The notes under the pieces: model-generated
Seen by the model: the letters and a program-made list of their open reading frames with translations, nothing else
Told to the model about the DNA's origin: nothing
Database searches by the model: none
Origin: Yponomeuta sedellus
Lineage: Eukaryota; Arthropoda; Insecta; Lepidoptera; Yponomeutidae
Direction: 5' to 3'
Assembly (NCBI GenBank): GCA_934045075.1
Contig: OW203736.1
Coordinates: 9,253,109 to 9,317,108 of the forward strand
DNA length: 64,000 nucleotides
Program-made: the position numbers and the translations under genes
In this document: piece by piece, positions 30,526 through 42,318 of the stretch
Layout: each line of letters starts with the position of its first letter
Numbering within the stretch: the stretch's first letter is position 1

Positions 30526-32891
30526 AAATCAATGAAACATTAATCTTTACTTTTATCATGCTTTACAAACGTGCGTCGTCTATGGTTTGTCATGTGTCAG
30601 CTGTCAAATTTACTCCATTAAAAACCTTCAAGTAAAGCGCATCAAGTTTTCTTCTCTCGTCTTTAAATGCACCAAAAAAGTCAATTTCGTATTTGTTCAA
30701 TAAATATATTTACTTAAGAAGAAATACCTCGAAAATCGTTGGTACTTATTTCTTTTCGGAAACCGAAAAATAATCACTTATAAAAAATTGGGCATGTTAG
30801 TTTAAGTATTGATATGTGTTCCTAAAGCACATAGCCTTCATTTTACCAGCAACTCGAGACTTCAAACCATTCCCATAATTCCATTAATTGCGATAAGGTC
30901 CAATAGTTAGAAACTTCGGAAAAACATAAAACGGGAAACGTAAATTACTTGAATTATGGAGATGTTATATATTTGTACATACAAATGAGTTTGTTTTATG
31001 TTTTTAAGACTACAAAAAATAACCTACCAACATGATAAATTTTGACTAAAATATATTTTTTCGGGAACTAAAAGGTCTAATTTTGTAGTACTCATAGTAC
31101 TCATTTCCCTAACTTACGAAATACTATCTCTTAACGAAGAGATAGTCTTTCGGTTTATGTAATAAAAATGGGCACGAAAATTGGGTCTCAGAAAACACTA
31201 GCGGTATCCGGCTGGTTGGACTCAAAGATTAATAGAATAAACCAAGTTGGACCTACGACGTCACAATAAGAGTCAACACCAGCAGAGCGCGTTTTGAAAC
31301 ACCGTAAGTTTATTTAAAAACTTTATTTCTTATTGAATTTGAGTAATTGAAAAAGTAGTACACTTAATTTTATGCTCCATCAGCCATAGTACTTGGAAGT
31401 CCAATATTTTGATGTCTGAATGATCCACATTATAGACCTGGGGCATTATTACGTAAGTATCCACTGAGTTGAGTGACGTGGATTTTTACTTTTTTTAAAC
31501 TACTCCGATGTCAAATGCATACATTTTTTGACACTTAGGATGCTTCACTCGATAGAGTGGAGTGCTACGTAATATGATGGCTGATCACTGTCAATAGCTG
31601 GGTCTATGAGTCTATTCAATTAGGTTACCGCGGATACGCTAGGCACAGACAGCAGGTGCAAACATACAAGCAGATAATCAATTTGGTCGAAGGTTTTAAT
31701 TTGCTTGTTAGAAGCGGTATAATAGCTGTATCACTCAGCGTGTAGTTGAGTAGACTCTAGTCGATTTTAGTCGCTCCGAGTTGTTTGGTCATAGGTCTAC
31801 TGTTAGTTTTAATCTATTACTACATATGTTTTTTAACCGTCATTCGGATAGAGATGACAGCACTTCAACCTATAAATATGTGAATTCCAATCACAGACGT
31901 TAGAGACATCCGCGTCTTTGTGGCTAAATGTAAAGTGCTGATTATACACTTGATGGTAATAAGACCTTTACAACTTACGTATTAGAATACAGTACAAATA
32001 TTGATGTGGTGTTGATTTTACTACCAGAGAGTAGGATTTTTTCTACTCTCTTTTCTACCATTATGATACCTATGATGACTTAAGGTTGTTCTTACGTCCG
32101 CCGCATTCCCACTGTGTGTTATGTTATATGTTATAAAAGTATTAGTAATAATAATTTTAATAGGTGAGTAAATTTGATTTGATAAATGGGGTTGTATAAA
32201 AATATTAATTTTGGAATAAAATTTTCTTAACAACAACTTGGTACAGGATAAAGAAAATATTTCTTGGATGTACGCAATTATATATATAAACAACCCTCAA
32301 ACGACATATATCAAAAGTACCTATACTACCTTTAATCCTAGATTGCCTGAATCCTAGTGTTAGATTCTGTGATCGTGACACAAACACAATGCTCGACTTA
32401 AGAACCCTGTCGAGTTTTGCCTTGAAAATCGACAAGGTTTGTTTATCCGATCGCTCCACTTGTTCCTTATCGAGCTGTTAGTTGAATAGCAGCTCCGGCT
32501 ACGACAAGCTGAAGCGGCTGCCGGAACCGGATACAGAGGCTTGTCTTGAACTACCGGAAAGAAAACAGCACTATACACGCAGCAAAAATTTTTTACCGTC
32601 GCCAACATAACAACATTAAATTAATTTTATTCTGTGTTCTTGTTAGTCTGTGAATAGTTGTCAAGTGCCAACTGCCAATGCCAAAGCAAGTGTCAAGTTT
32701 TTTCGACCTCGTCAGTTTTTCTGGCTGTGATAAAAATCTATACTTTTTTTTACATGATTTACTAACATTATAGTGGCCTTATGAGATCCCTTTCATGGTA
32801 GATTTTAGGATGCGTATAGATAGTTGTGCTGTGGAAGTGGTGTTGTGTTGTAAATTGCGGTTAGAGCGCTAGTTGTGACGATAATATTACG
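30526..32891. other. Unassigned; probable upstream region of the 32892 exon
   Basis: No repeat family recognised over most of it. Open frames at 32021-32608 on the minus strand have no known motif. The last few hundred bases could hold a promoter and 5' UTR for the exon at 32892, but no core element was fixed. Confidence 0.35.
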
Positions 32892-33063
32892 ATGCGTATC
32901 GTTTTTGTGTTATATTGGTGCGTGTTTGCGTTCCACTTGTGTAAAGGGGAGGATGTAGAGAGGACAGAGTCTAGAGAAGGTCCTCGGAGGCAGCATTGGG
33001 GGCCGGTAGTCCGCACCGGTTCTTACATGAGCGATGCTGCGATCACCGCTTCTAACGAGCAAA
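32892..33063 (+). CDS. Candidate first coding exon of a secreted or membrane protein
   Basis: ATG at 32892 opens 57 codons. The first 19 residues (MRIVFVLYWCVFAFHLCKG) are a clear signal peptide with a hydrophobic core, followed by a charged stretch (EDVERTESREGPRRQHWG) and VVRTGSYMSDAAITAS. It ends at AA|A GTAAGT, a near-ideal donor, in phase 1. Downstream the frame runs on to 33218 without protein-like sequence, consistent with an intron. The continuing exons were not found in the window. The protein is not recognised. Confidence 0.5.
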
Positions 33064-33218
33064 GTAAGTCTTGGCACCAAATTGATCATCTCTGCGTGAT
33101 GGCACCTGCTGACGTCCTTCATCCAGCCACTAGTCTACCCCGTGCGTACCGCGGTTACCACTTCCGATCGCGAGGAAAATTTCCGATGATAAAAGTGCAG
33201 GTTATGTTTTATTTTTGA

Positions 33219-33909
33219 CCTTGTGATGGCACTAGTTGACGTAAATGGTGTTAACGCAACTTTCTGTCTTGGTGTTGACCATATGCAGGGTTTTACTGTT
33301 TGTTAGTCATTGTGCCCTAGATTTCGGTTCTTGGCCATGTAAGGGTGTCTTGACGTGATTTAGGTATGTATTTCCAGACAAAAAAATAAACACTGACTTT
33401 TTTGCAAGTACTTAGGTACAATTTAATTCTTTCTCACTGGATCAGCAACTGGATATTGGCATTAGTGTAACAAAATCTATAGTCAGTAATTTGACACCCA
33501 CTGCAGGCCATAGGTTTTCCATGGTTTCCAAGCTTCCTGGTTGATAAAAGCTTAAAAAATTGGCAAGAATCTGTTTTTTTTTCTATTAAAATAAATAAAA
33601 AAAAAAATGACACTTGTAGCTCATATGTAGGACAATTGTAGGACAACTCATATCTGTTTTAAGGATTTCAAAGTTTCTACAAATAAATTTTGTTTGCATT
33701 TGCTTTAGCTTAACTGGCTTTAGCTTAGTATAGAATAAGAGTATTTATTGTGAGCATAGACATGGGTTACACATTCAGCAGTAACAGTTGCTATTTAAAA
33801 TAGATTCACCAAATCTTACATTAACAACATTCATCCATCCTTTACATATTTTTTACATGTATGATGGAAACAGTAACAAATCAGAACTGTATTAGGTAAA
33901 ATTTATAAA
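33219..33909. other. Unassigned (possible intron)
   Basis: No coding or repeat signal recognised. Confidence 0.35.
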
Positions 33910-34235
33910 TAAAAATCCTTAACTATATGAGATCATCTTAAAAACTAAATAGCTGTGTATCTAACAATAGCGACACACTTAGCTACACAATAAAAATTTT
34001 CAATATCATACTCCATAAACTCTTTCAAACTATAAAAACAATAGTCTAGGAGCCACTTCTTTGTTAATCTTTTAAAAGTATTTAATGTTTCTTTTTTAAA
34101 AGATTCGGGTAATTTGTTATAAATATTTACACACATTATAAAGGAATTTCTAGATACTAAAGATAAATTCACTGGTGGTTTATGTAGCTTTTGTGAGTAT
34201 TTCGATCGGAGAGTTCTTATGAGGACCAGCAAACA
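33910..34235 (-). pseudogene. Non-LTR retrotransposon C-terminal fragment
   Basis: The minus strand reads NSFIMCVNIYNKLPESFKKE, TLNTFKRLTKKWLLDYCFYS and LKEFMEY. The NSF...YNKLP...(F)K..L..WL....YS..E(F/Y) pattern is the end of many CR1/Jockey-group reverse transcriptases; the LINE at 37211-41979 ends in the same style (MLTYNNLPETSPM). About 80 codons remain. Confidence 0.6.
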
Positions 34236-34563
34236 CCGTTTGTACTTATATTCCTATCTTTTATTGATCAAAGTTAATGTTACATAAACTTTATAGATAC
34301 AAAATAAGCATTATTATAATGTGAAATCAGCATGTTTTTGACTAACATACTAACATTATAACTAACATACTAGAAGTAAAACATGACATATGTTTTTAAA
34401 CCATTAAATACCTACTTAAATATATTTTAGTAGAAACTCCAATTTTTCAGTTGTGCACAAGGGATGTTGGGAGGAACTGTACAATACAGGGCGTTAAACA
34501 AGATCCTCAAATGACTATGGCCAAATTGATTTCAATGAAATAAACTACATAAAAAATATATTA
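34236..34563. other. Unassigned
   Basis: Nothing recognised. Confidence 0.35.
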
Positions 34564-34951
34564 ATCTAAATAGAAATAGTGTAGGTTTTTTTTTAAAACC
34601 ACCGGGTGCGATTCCCGAACGGAGTAGGTACAGATGTTTTTTAAAATTTATGAATGCAGTTTTTCTTGTTATTAAAATCGATGACATGGTTTCTCAGAAC
34701 AGATCTTCGTATGTCTTATAGTTTCAGACTTTCCCATACTGACTGATTTGAATGAGACACCCTGTATATTAAATTAACTTTTTTGAAATTCAAGTATACT
34801 TGAATCGAAGATCTGTTCTGAGAAACCATGTCATCGATTTTAATAACAAGAAAAACTGCATTCATAAATTTTAAAAAACATCTGTACCTACTCCGTTCGG
34901 GAATCGCACCCGGCGGTTTTAAAAAAAAACCTACACTAGTTCTATTTAGAT
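34564..34951. repeat. Long inverted repeat, two 146-bp arms
   Basis: Arms 34564-34709 and 34806-34951 are complementary at about 144 of 146 positions; the spacer is 96 bp. Each arm contains a B-box-like GGGTGCGATTCCCGAACGG and AAATTTATGAATGCAG. A third, partial copy of the B-box block is at 35205-35235 (GGGTTCGATTCCCGAACGG). Transcription would give a nearly perfect hairpin RNA. Confidence 0.95.
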
Positions 34952-35229
34952 ATCGATTGTGTAGGTCTTAAGCAGTAAATGTCTGTATGAAACATGATGT
35001 CTAAAATGAATAAAATGCATTGTTTTGTACATACTTTAATTTATTTTAGTAGGTGCTCGAAGTGACCGCCGCCTTTTTCAATACAATATTCAACACATTT
35101 AAGTAACGATCTTAATCTTTAAATAAGTATCTACATACTTATTTTAAGTGGGCTTTTCAATTGATTGTTAGTGTTTGATTAATAGAAGTGTTTTTTTTTC
35201 AAAACAACCGGGTTCGATTCCCGAACGGA
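34952..35229. other. Probable repeat-derived, unassigned
   Basis: GTGCTCGAAGTGACCGCC and CAATACAATATTCAACACAT resemble phrases common in insect repeats, but no element could be delimited. Confidence 0.3.
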
Positions 35230-35395
35230 ATACAGATTTAAAAACCTATTTAGAGGCTAAAAATTTCACCCATGCCGGGATTCGAACCCGCAACCTCTGG
35301 CTATCCGTACCAGCGCTCTACCAATTGAGCCAATGGGCGACTCACGGCATCAGTGAAATTTCGAACCTCTTTACAATATTCTCTGTATTACGTAC
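35230..35395 (-). repeat. SINE family C, most complete copy
   Basis: The minus strand contains a full tRNA-like unit, GCCCATTGGCTCAATTGGTA through GGTTGCGGGTTCGAATCCC, with recognisable A and B boxes, then AAATTTTTAGCCTCTAAATA. Upstream of the head is GTTCGAAATTTCACTG, shared with the 56-kb copy. Confidence 0.75.
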
Positions 35396-35480
35396 AGGCA
35401 GCGACATCTGACTTAAGCAAATTGCATTACTTACAGCCCCGACTACCTACTTTGCAGTTAGGTTTAACATCGGAATGATA

Positions 35481-35530
35481 TAGTGTGTTTGAAACTCAAA
35501 TACTCGAGTATTTGAGTTTCAAACACACTA
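35481..35530. repeat. Perfect 50-bp palindrome, no loop
   Basis: TAGTGTGTTTGAAACTCAAA followed by TACTC, then the exact complement without spacer. It lies about 90 bp from the family C SINE. Confidence 0.97.
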
Positions 35531-36029
35531 GTTAATTTTACGTAAGTTTATTAGTATTTCTACAGTATAGGTGTGCTTGAATAGAGTGGCTGTTTTACAC
35601 TGACTTAAGTTGTACAAAATTGATGTCAGCAAATATGCTGCGCGGCACATTTGCTAGATTGACATCGTACAGAGAAAATTCTTGTATTAATAATAATAAT
35701 AATATTAAAAGACAGTTTTTGCAGAAGAGATGTCGAAAATTTTATTATGATAGTGAGGTCTTGCACTTTCGTAAAAAAAAATTTGTTGTCATTTTTTTAT
35801 TTTCACTGAGATAACGAATTTCCTCTTGGAAATTTTATTCTTATTGATTGATATCAACCCTTGTATGTCTCCACTTCTGGCACAAGTCTCTTTCTGCATC
35901 ACAGGAAGGTAAGTCCATCTTATTGATTAGCTCTTGATATAGCTGTATCTGTGGTATTCAAAAATCTCAATCCCGACCTCATACAGTATAAGAGACCCTG
36001 ATTTTGTTTTCTTGTAGTGACTGAAAAAA
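35531..36029. other. Unassigned
   Basis: A short frame at 35620-35814 has no motif. Nothing else recognised. Confidence 0.35.
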
Positions 36030-36039
36030 GTTACAGCAA

Positions 36040-36271
36040 AATCTTTTTGCACTTGTGAGGAGGGATACTATTTCTCCTCAACAATGAAATGATAAGAAGG
36101 TTTTTAGGATTCAGCAGGAATATAATTTGGTGCGCCAGAAAATTCGTGACAGCAAAAAAACGAGTTACTTGACGTGACTGTTCGTATGACACTTGTGTCG
36201 CGCGGCGGCGAGAGTATTCCGCTGGCCAGCACGCGTGAGGCGCGCGAAAGCTCCATGTAGGAAGCACTACA
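36040..36271 (-). repeat. 3' LTR of the gypsy element (far end approximate)
   Basis: A polypurine tract CCAAGGGGGGTGA on the minus strand is followed directly by TGTAGTGC, the usual TG start of an LTR. The far end near 36040 is a guess (CACAAGTGCA). It bears no resemblance to the 203-bp LTRs at 44 kb. Confidence 0.5.
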
Positions 36272-37210
36272 TCACCCCCCTTGGAGAGGATTAATCTGGG
36301 GAGAAATCTTTGAACCGTACTCTTCTGCCTGACCGCGTTGTATAGTCCCGGCACGGGATGGACGCATTAGGTGCATTCTGTGCATTCGACGGCGCTGCAG
36401 GTGCTTTGTTGCCTCCTGTGGGTGAGATGGAGATGTAGGTAGATGGGTCTTCCTCGGCAAGCATGTAAGCTGGCTTGACACGATCCATGGAAACGGTCAC
36501 TGGTCCTCGCGATGAGTCGACAGTGACTGTTTTGCTCGTCCTTCTTAACACCTTAAGCGGTCCTGTGTACGGCGCTTCTAAAGCGGCGCGTAATGCATCT
36601 TTGCGTAAGAAAACGTGCGTGCAACTCTCGAGGTCTTTATGTACAAACAGAGATTTGTCGCCGTGCTTTGATGCTGGAGTAGGTTTTAATTTTGCGATGT
36701 GTTGCCGTAAAGTACCAACGAAATCCTGTGTCTGTGGAGGAGGAGTAGTTGAAGTTGTTTGTAGGAACTCTCCAGGAACCTTCAGTGGCTCTCCGTAAAC
36801 AAGTTCCGCAGCAGAGATTTTTAGGTCCTCTTTCCATGCTGTCCGGACGCCGAGCAGAATGATGAGGAGAACTTCCGTCCATCGAGTGTTATCGTGAGCC
36901 ATGATCGCTGCTTTCAGGGTTCTGTATAGGCGTTCAACCATGCCGTTTGCTTGCGGGTGGTGTGCTGCAGTTTAATACCACACAACTTTGCCAGTGCCTT
37001 GAACAGGTGAGATTCGAACTGCCTGCCCTGGTCGGTAGTCACTATCTGAGGACATCCGAACCTTGCTATCCAGGTCTCGTAGAAGGCTTTGGCTACAGTT
37101 TCGGCAGTCATGTCGTAAAGCGGTGTAACCTCAGGCCATCTGGTAAACCTGTCAACGGCTGTTAAACAGTATCTGTAGTTCTCTGACGGTGGTAGTGGTC
37201 CTACTAAATC
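36272..37210 (-). pseudogene. Ty3/gypsy integrase core and pol C-terminus
   Basis: The minus strand reads DLVGPLPPSENYRYCLTAVD (first catalytic Asp), VDRFTRWPEVTPLYDM, FGCPQIVTTDQGRQFESHLF (second Asp), then a frame change, GMVERLYRTLKAAIMAHDN with the catalytic Glu in VERL, and a long tail with a C-terminal chromatin- or DNA-binding type region ending near 36291. One frameshift near 36935 separates the DQG and VER blocks. The upstream end is cut by the LINE at 37211; the matching N-terminal part starts at 41980. No env-like frame follows. Confidence 0.88.
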
Positions 37211-37731
37211 ACCTGATGGTTATCGTACTCTCATTGAGTGGACGTGTGTTCGGTTGTTTACCATTTTTATTGGAAATTCGAATTGTAAATTAGTGATTGG
37301 CTGGTGACGGCAATTTTTGATTCCTGCTTGCACCAAGGTGCCTCTTATGGAAGAATTCCTCCCAGTGGGTGGGGCTGGAAAGAGATAGCCGAATTTTGGT
37401 TGCATCGTCGCGGATTTGTGCGGATTGCTGCTCACCTAGAAACTAAAGTGGATCGCGCGGACTTATTATTTCCATCTAGGATTCGAGCCGGGGCCACGGT
37501 GAGTCCGAGGGAGCTGCAGCGGGCCGCTTATCCGCTCGTCTATCGGGTATCGTGGCGCGCGCGCTGAATTACTCGAACCATTCCTAAATCAGTACTACGC
37601 GTGACGTCACTTAACCGTTCTTCACTGCTGCTACGAACATCTGCTACGAATATCTGCTACGCCGTAGCGCCCATTTAAGGCATTTCAAACTTAGAGTAAC
37701 TTAACAAAACACTTATATCCCGCATACAAAG

Positions 37732-38616
37732 ATGAGCCTACAACGCACACCACCACCATCTGTCGACGGGTCAGAGTCGTTTAACGTGACTAAGCGCAAA
37801 AAACCCGCAATAACGTCACCGACTGCGTTCGATCAATCGGATCTCGAACTGACTTCCACCCGCAGTGAAATACAGTCCGCTGTCGACGAGTCTGTGAGTT
37901 TCGCAATAAACTCGTACTTCAAGAAAGAATTTAATACCCTGAAGTCAGAGCTGGCAACACTAAGAGACGTAGAGGCCAGTATGAAATTTTTGAGTGCCGA
38001 CTACGACCTCATTAAAAAAGAACTAGAGGAATCTAAAGCGAACGTTAACACGCTCACCAAATCAAACGCGGACTTGTCGAATAAGGTGGAGGAACTCTCG
38101 GCTAGACTCAATATCATGGAGCAACACTCGAGAGAAACAAACATTGAGATAAACGGGGTTCCTGAAAATAAGTCAGAAAACTTGGTCATTCTAACCAAGC
38201 AGCTTGGCTCGGCTGTTTCCTATCATATTCAAGAGTCTGAGATTCAGTCGTGTACCAGAGTTCGTAAAATGGATGAATCTAGTAATAGACCCCGTTCTAT
38301 TATCGTCAAATTGGCAAACACCCGAACCAGAGACGGGATACTGGCATCCGTTTCCAAATATAATCGGAGCAACCCTACAGAAAAGCTACATTCAGGACTT
38401 CTTGGGTATGCGGGTAGCAAAGCTCCGGTATATGTTTCTGAGCATCTATCCCCATACTACAAAGCTCTTCATGCTCAAACAAGAAAGGTTGCCCGCGAAA
38501 ACAATATCAAGTATGTTTGGATCCGGAATGGTCGAATAAACATACGTAAAGACGACAATTCTCCTGCAAAACAGATAAAATGCTACGACTCGCTTAAAGG
38601 TTTACAAGGAAACTAA
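37732..38616 (+). CDS. LINE ORF1 protein (coiled coil plus RNA-binding region)
   Basis: 294 codons, intact. Residues about 60-140 form a heptad-rich coiled coil ending LSARLNIMEQHSRETNIEI, followed by NGVPENKSENLVIL (RRM-like start), RPRSIIVKL and a basic C-terminal region ending near KYVWIRNGRINIRKDD. The layout matches ORF1 proteins of insect CR1/Jockey-group elements, which bind element RNA as chaperones. It ends just before an A-run and the ORF2 start. Confidence 0.82.
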   Translation: MSLQRTPPPSVDGSESFNVTKRKKPAITSPTAFDQSDLELTSTRSEIQSAVDESVSFAINSYFKKEFNTLKSELATLRDVEASMKFLSADYDLIKKELEESKANVNTLTKSNADLSNKVEELSARLNIMEQHSRETNIEINGVPENKSENLVILTKQLGSAVSYHIQESEIQSCTRVRKMDESSNRPRSIIVKLANTRTRDGILASVSKYNRSNPTEKLHSGLLGYAGSKAPVYVSEHLSPYYKALHAQTRKVARENNIKYVWIRNGRINIRKDDNSPAKQIKCYDSLKGLQGN

Positions 38617-38667
38617 AAAAAAAAAAAAACTTAATAAAGTGACCCAGCACTTTTTCTAATAATATTT

Positions 38668-41536
38668 ATGGAAAAAAAGTTACGATTATACTATCAAAAC
38701 TTCCGTGGTATGAAAACCAAGCTGAGAGATATTCATCTTGAAACTGTCAAAAATAATTTTGATGTGATTATAGGAACTGAAACCTGGCTTGATGATAGTA
38801 TTGAAGACAATGAATTATTTACAAAAAACTACAACATTTACAGACGGGACCGAAGTAGTACGTACCTGCGCGGATCACAGGGTGGTGGAGTCTTAATAGC
38901 CGTGTCCAAATCAATCAAATCAAAATGTATTGACCACTACCAAAGTGAACACGAAGACTTGTGGGTATCCTTGACTCTGAAATCTGGAAACGCTGTCCAC
39001 AGCATCCTGCTCTGTGCTATATACATACAGCCTCCTGCAGCTATCGACAGGCTAGACACAGTGTTGGATAACATTAGCCTAGTGATGCAATCGAATCCTA
39101 GTGATACCCTTATCTTCGGTGATTTCAACATGAGTCGTATCACATGGGATGCGGAGCCGGATGGTAGTAGCTTGATACCGTCTAATTATAACTATAATTT
39201 GGGATTATCGCTGGTTGATTTTATGTCATGCTCCAGTACAATGCTGTTAAAAACAAGGACAACAAAACACTAGATCTAGTTCTTTCAAACATTCGTACTG
39301 TTTCTGTTCAAGAATGTTCTGATCCGCTAAGTAAACTTGACTTGTATCATCCTGCGTTGGAAACTGAAATAACCCTTCATAACAATATGTCATTTCTAAA
39401 AGAAATTCCTTTCGCTACACACAATTTTAGAAAAGCCAACTATGACATTGTTAACAAAAAACTGCATCAGATAGACTGGCATTCCGAGCTCCAGCATGAG
39501 GCAGACGTTGATGACATGGTGCGTAAGTTCTACAATATACTCTATTCAATAATTGATTCTATTGTACCAAAAACAAAACCACGTAACCTCAAATATCCCG
39601 CCTGGTTCGATAGACACCTAATAAAAACTATTGCCGATAAGGAAAAATTAAGAAAAAAGTTCAAAATCTATAAAAATCCAAGAGATAAATTAGAACTCGA
39701 CATTCTAAAAAAACGAGTTGATACGATGGTTAACAAATCATATAATGAATACATCAGTCAAGTCGAATGTTCTATAAAATTACACCCTAAAAAATTTTGG
39801 TCATATGTCAAGGCAAACCGTGGTAGTTCATCTAATATCCCTAGTGAAATGAAACTTGAAACTGTTGCAGCGAATACTGGTGTTGAAATCTGCAATCTTT
39901 TTGCTAAACACTTTTCCTCAGTTTATGTACACAATGAGGCACAAGTATATCATTTGTCTTGTAAAGACTTGCCTTTTCAAAAGTCTCTTGGCAAATTGAA
40001 TGTTGTTGAGGGACAAATTGCACGCATTTTGAAATCTATTGACCCTAGCAAAGGAGCTGGCCCTGATAAAATACCGCCAATATTTATCAAAAGAACATTT
40101 CGCTACCTAACTCTCCCTCTGAAGCTCATATTTGAGAAGTCTCTCTCGGGTTCTACATTTCCAGCCCTATGGAAACAAGCTAATGTTGTTCCTATCTACA
40201 AGAGTGGTAATAAGAAGGACGTGAAAAACTATCGCCCGATCTCAATCTTAAGCATATTCTCTAAAGTTTTTGAATGTTTAGTACACCAAGAACTATCATT
40301 CTATACTAATAATATAATCACAAAATCCCAGCATGGTTTTTGCAAGAGTAAATCGGTGGTAACTAATCTTTTGGATTATATTTCTGACCTATCTGCCTCA
40401 ATAGATTCTGGACAACAAATCCATTCCATATATACTGACTTCAGTAAAGCGTTTGATCGAGTTAACCACAATATACTATTATCAAAATTAAAATTCTATG
40501 GTATCCACGACCCGTTACTCTCCTGGTTTAAATCTTACTTAAGTAATCGTGTTCAGAGTTACTACTGTTGGGTACAGCTCCACAACTTTCTCGGCTGTCT
40601 CTGGTGTTCCCCAGGGATCCCATCTTGGTCCGGTGCTTTTTCTCCTGTTTATTAACGATATTGCTGAACACATAAGACATAGCAGCTGTCTTCTATTTGC
40701 AGACGACTTAAAATTGTATCGTCGAATAGAAAATGTTAATGACATGAAACTACTACAGGAAGATATAAATGCTATTGAATTATGGTGTGCAGCAAACAAG
40801 ATGACTCTAAACGCTAGTAAATGCTCCTGTATTAACTTTACCAAAAAACGCAACCGTATCCCTCCGCAATACTCAATCAATCAGACACCTTTAATAGAAG
40901 TAACACAGATTCGAGATCTAGGTGTGATATTAGACAGCTCGTTAACTTTCCGGGACCATATCGACGCTATAGTCCAAAGCCTGGCGAATGGTCGGATTTG
41001 TTAAAAGAATTTGTAGGGATTTCAAAAATGTGGATGCAATCATTTGTTTATATAACTCTCTGGTACGAAGTCACCTAGAATTTGCTTCGGCCGTATGGAA
41101 CCCTTCATATAAGGTGCACATAGATCGCATAGAAAAAATTCAAAGGAAATTTACAGGATTTCTGGCTTATAAGAGTTTAGATTGTCCATATCGTTCAAAC
41201 TATGCAACGCGTACAGATCACTTTAACCTGCAGACATTAGAAAAGCGTAGAACGAATATTGATTTGATGTCACTGCATAAGCTGGTGAATGGCGCGCTAG
41301 ATGCACCTGACCTTTTGAGTAAGGTGACATTAACAGTCCCCAGAGCTCCTCCCCGTAATCCTCTCACCCGGACATTTCCTGTAAAGCCATATAGAACAAA
41401 TGTGGGTAAATTCTCTCCTCTCAATAGAGCAATGCTGACCTACAATAATCTTCCGGAAACCTCGCCAATGTCAGCCAAGCTTGACATTTTTGGAATGCCA
41501 TTCTATTTATTTAGGGAATATTTGATGAAAAGTTAA
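38668..41536 (+). pseudogene. LINE ORF2: endonuclease and reverse transcriptase, three frameshifts
   Basis: ATG at 38668. The endonuclease shows YYQNFRGMKTK, GTETWLDDSI, RDRSSTY.RG.QGGGVLI and FGDFNM (APE-type motifs). The frame shifts near 39230-39250 into NKDNKTLDLVLSN, then RT motifs: GAGPDKIPPIFIKR, YRPISILSIFSKVFECL, HGFCKSKS, YTDFSKAFDRVNH. It shifts again near 40550 into SGVPQGSHLGPVLF and FADDLKLY (catalytic FADD), then near 40990 into the C-terminal ICLYNSLVRSHLEFASAVWNP to a stop at 41534-41536. All catalytic motifs survive, so the inactivation is recent. Clade within the Jockey superfamily is not settled. Confidence 0.88.
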
Positions 41537-41673
41537 TTTAAAATGCCTTAGTTAACCTAACAATTAATTTGCTATCTAACAATATTTATTTAAAATGTAA
41601 CTGAATTATTTATTGAGAATTTAATGTATTGCTAACCTGATTAAATTTAGGTATAAAAATCAGCAATGTACAG

Positions 41674-41718
41674 CAATGATTCTAAATTGTAATTTGTTAT
41701 TACAATTTAGAATCATTG
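41674..41718. repeat. Perfect 20-bp hairpin, 5-nt loop
   Basis: CAATGATTCTAAATTGTAAT, loop TTGTT, then the exact complement, in the 3' UTR of the LINE. A third, direct copy of the arm (ATGATTCTAAATTGTAATT) follows at 41728-41746. Confidence 0.95.
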
Positions 41719-41979
41719 TTATTAATATGATTCTAAATTGTAATTTGTACTAAAATATTAATTTATTGAAATCGAAATTCGTAAATTGGTTTTCAAAATT
41801 CGTAAATTAATTTAATTAGAATTTCGATTTACTATGTAATTCAACTTTTACTGAACACACAATTTTTTGAAAGTTGTATACTCCTGTAAAGGTGTTTCAC
41901 ACGGAATTGTACCTTAGAATAAGTAGTTTTTAAATGAAATGTGAAAATACTGTTGGAGTAACTAATAAATAAATAAATA

Positions 41980-42318
41980 AATGTGAATGTGTGAAAATCG
42001 CACTCCGGGAGACTCAAAAACTCCAAGTGGTGTCGCTGTATGTCGCTGCACCTTGGCGCGCTGGCATGCAAGGCAGGTTTGGACCCAAGTACGACAATCC
42101 TTGCGTAACGAAGGCCATACAAACCGTTGAGACACCATCTTTGTTGTAGATCTGGTGCCTGCGTGACTCATGCCATGAATTGAGTTGAAGACTTGGCGAC
42201 GTAACTGAGTTGTGATGAAAGGTCGAGGTCTGGCTTGCGAAACATCACAGAACAAAGATACGTCTGTGCCCGGTACTGGTACTTTCTGTAGTTGTAATGA
42301 AGACCCGCCCGATAGCAA
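41980..42318 (-). pseudogene. Ty3/gypsy integrase N-terminal zinc-binding part
   Basis: The minus strand gives VFNSIHGMSHAGTRSTTKM, RFVWPSLRKDCRTWVQTCLA and CQRAKVQRHTATPLGVF. His-x3-His and Cys-x2-Cys form the HHCC zinc site of retroviral-type integrases. It stops at RFSHIHI where the LINE entered. Confidence 0.85.

Larger units (their letters stand above)
37211..41979 (+). mobile_element. Jockey/CR1-group LINE, nearly full length, inside gypsy integrase
   Basis: A 4.77-kb element with about 520 bp of 5' UTR, ORF1, ORF2 and an (AATA)n tail at 41964-41980. It splits the gypsy reading ...RFSHIHI | DLVGPLPP, which lies on the opposite strand. Removing it restores a sensible gypsy junction. The 5' UTR carries, on its minus strand near 37485-37545, A-box-like TAGACGAGCGGATAAGCGG and B-box-like GGCTCGAATCC. 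No clear target duplication. Confidence 0.88.

Noticed and set aside
35275..35340. tRNA gene on the minus strand
   Set aside because: A and B boxes are present, but the anticodon loop lacks T33, the acceptor stem is imperfect, and the unit continues into a SINE body shared by three other loci.
36040..36271. An env gene after gypsy pol
   Set aside because: Pol is followed within a few bases by a polypurine tract and LTR; there is no room for env.
38937..39143. Antisense genes within the LINE and gypsy
   Set aside because: They are shadows of the well-supported ORF2 and pol frames.
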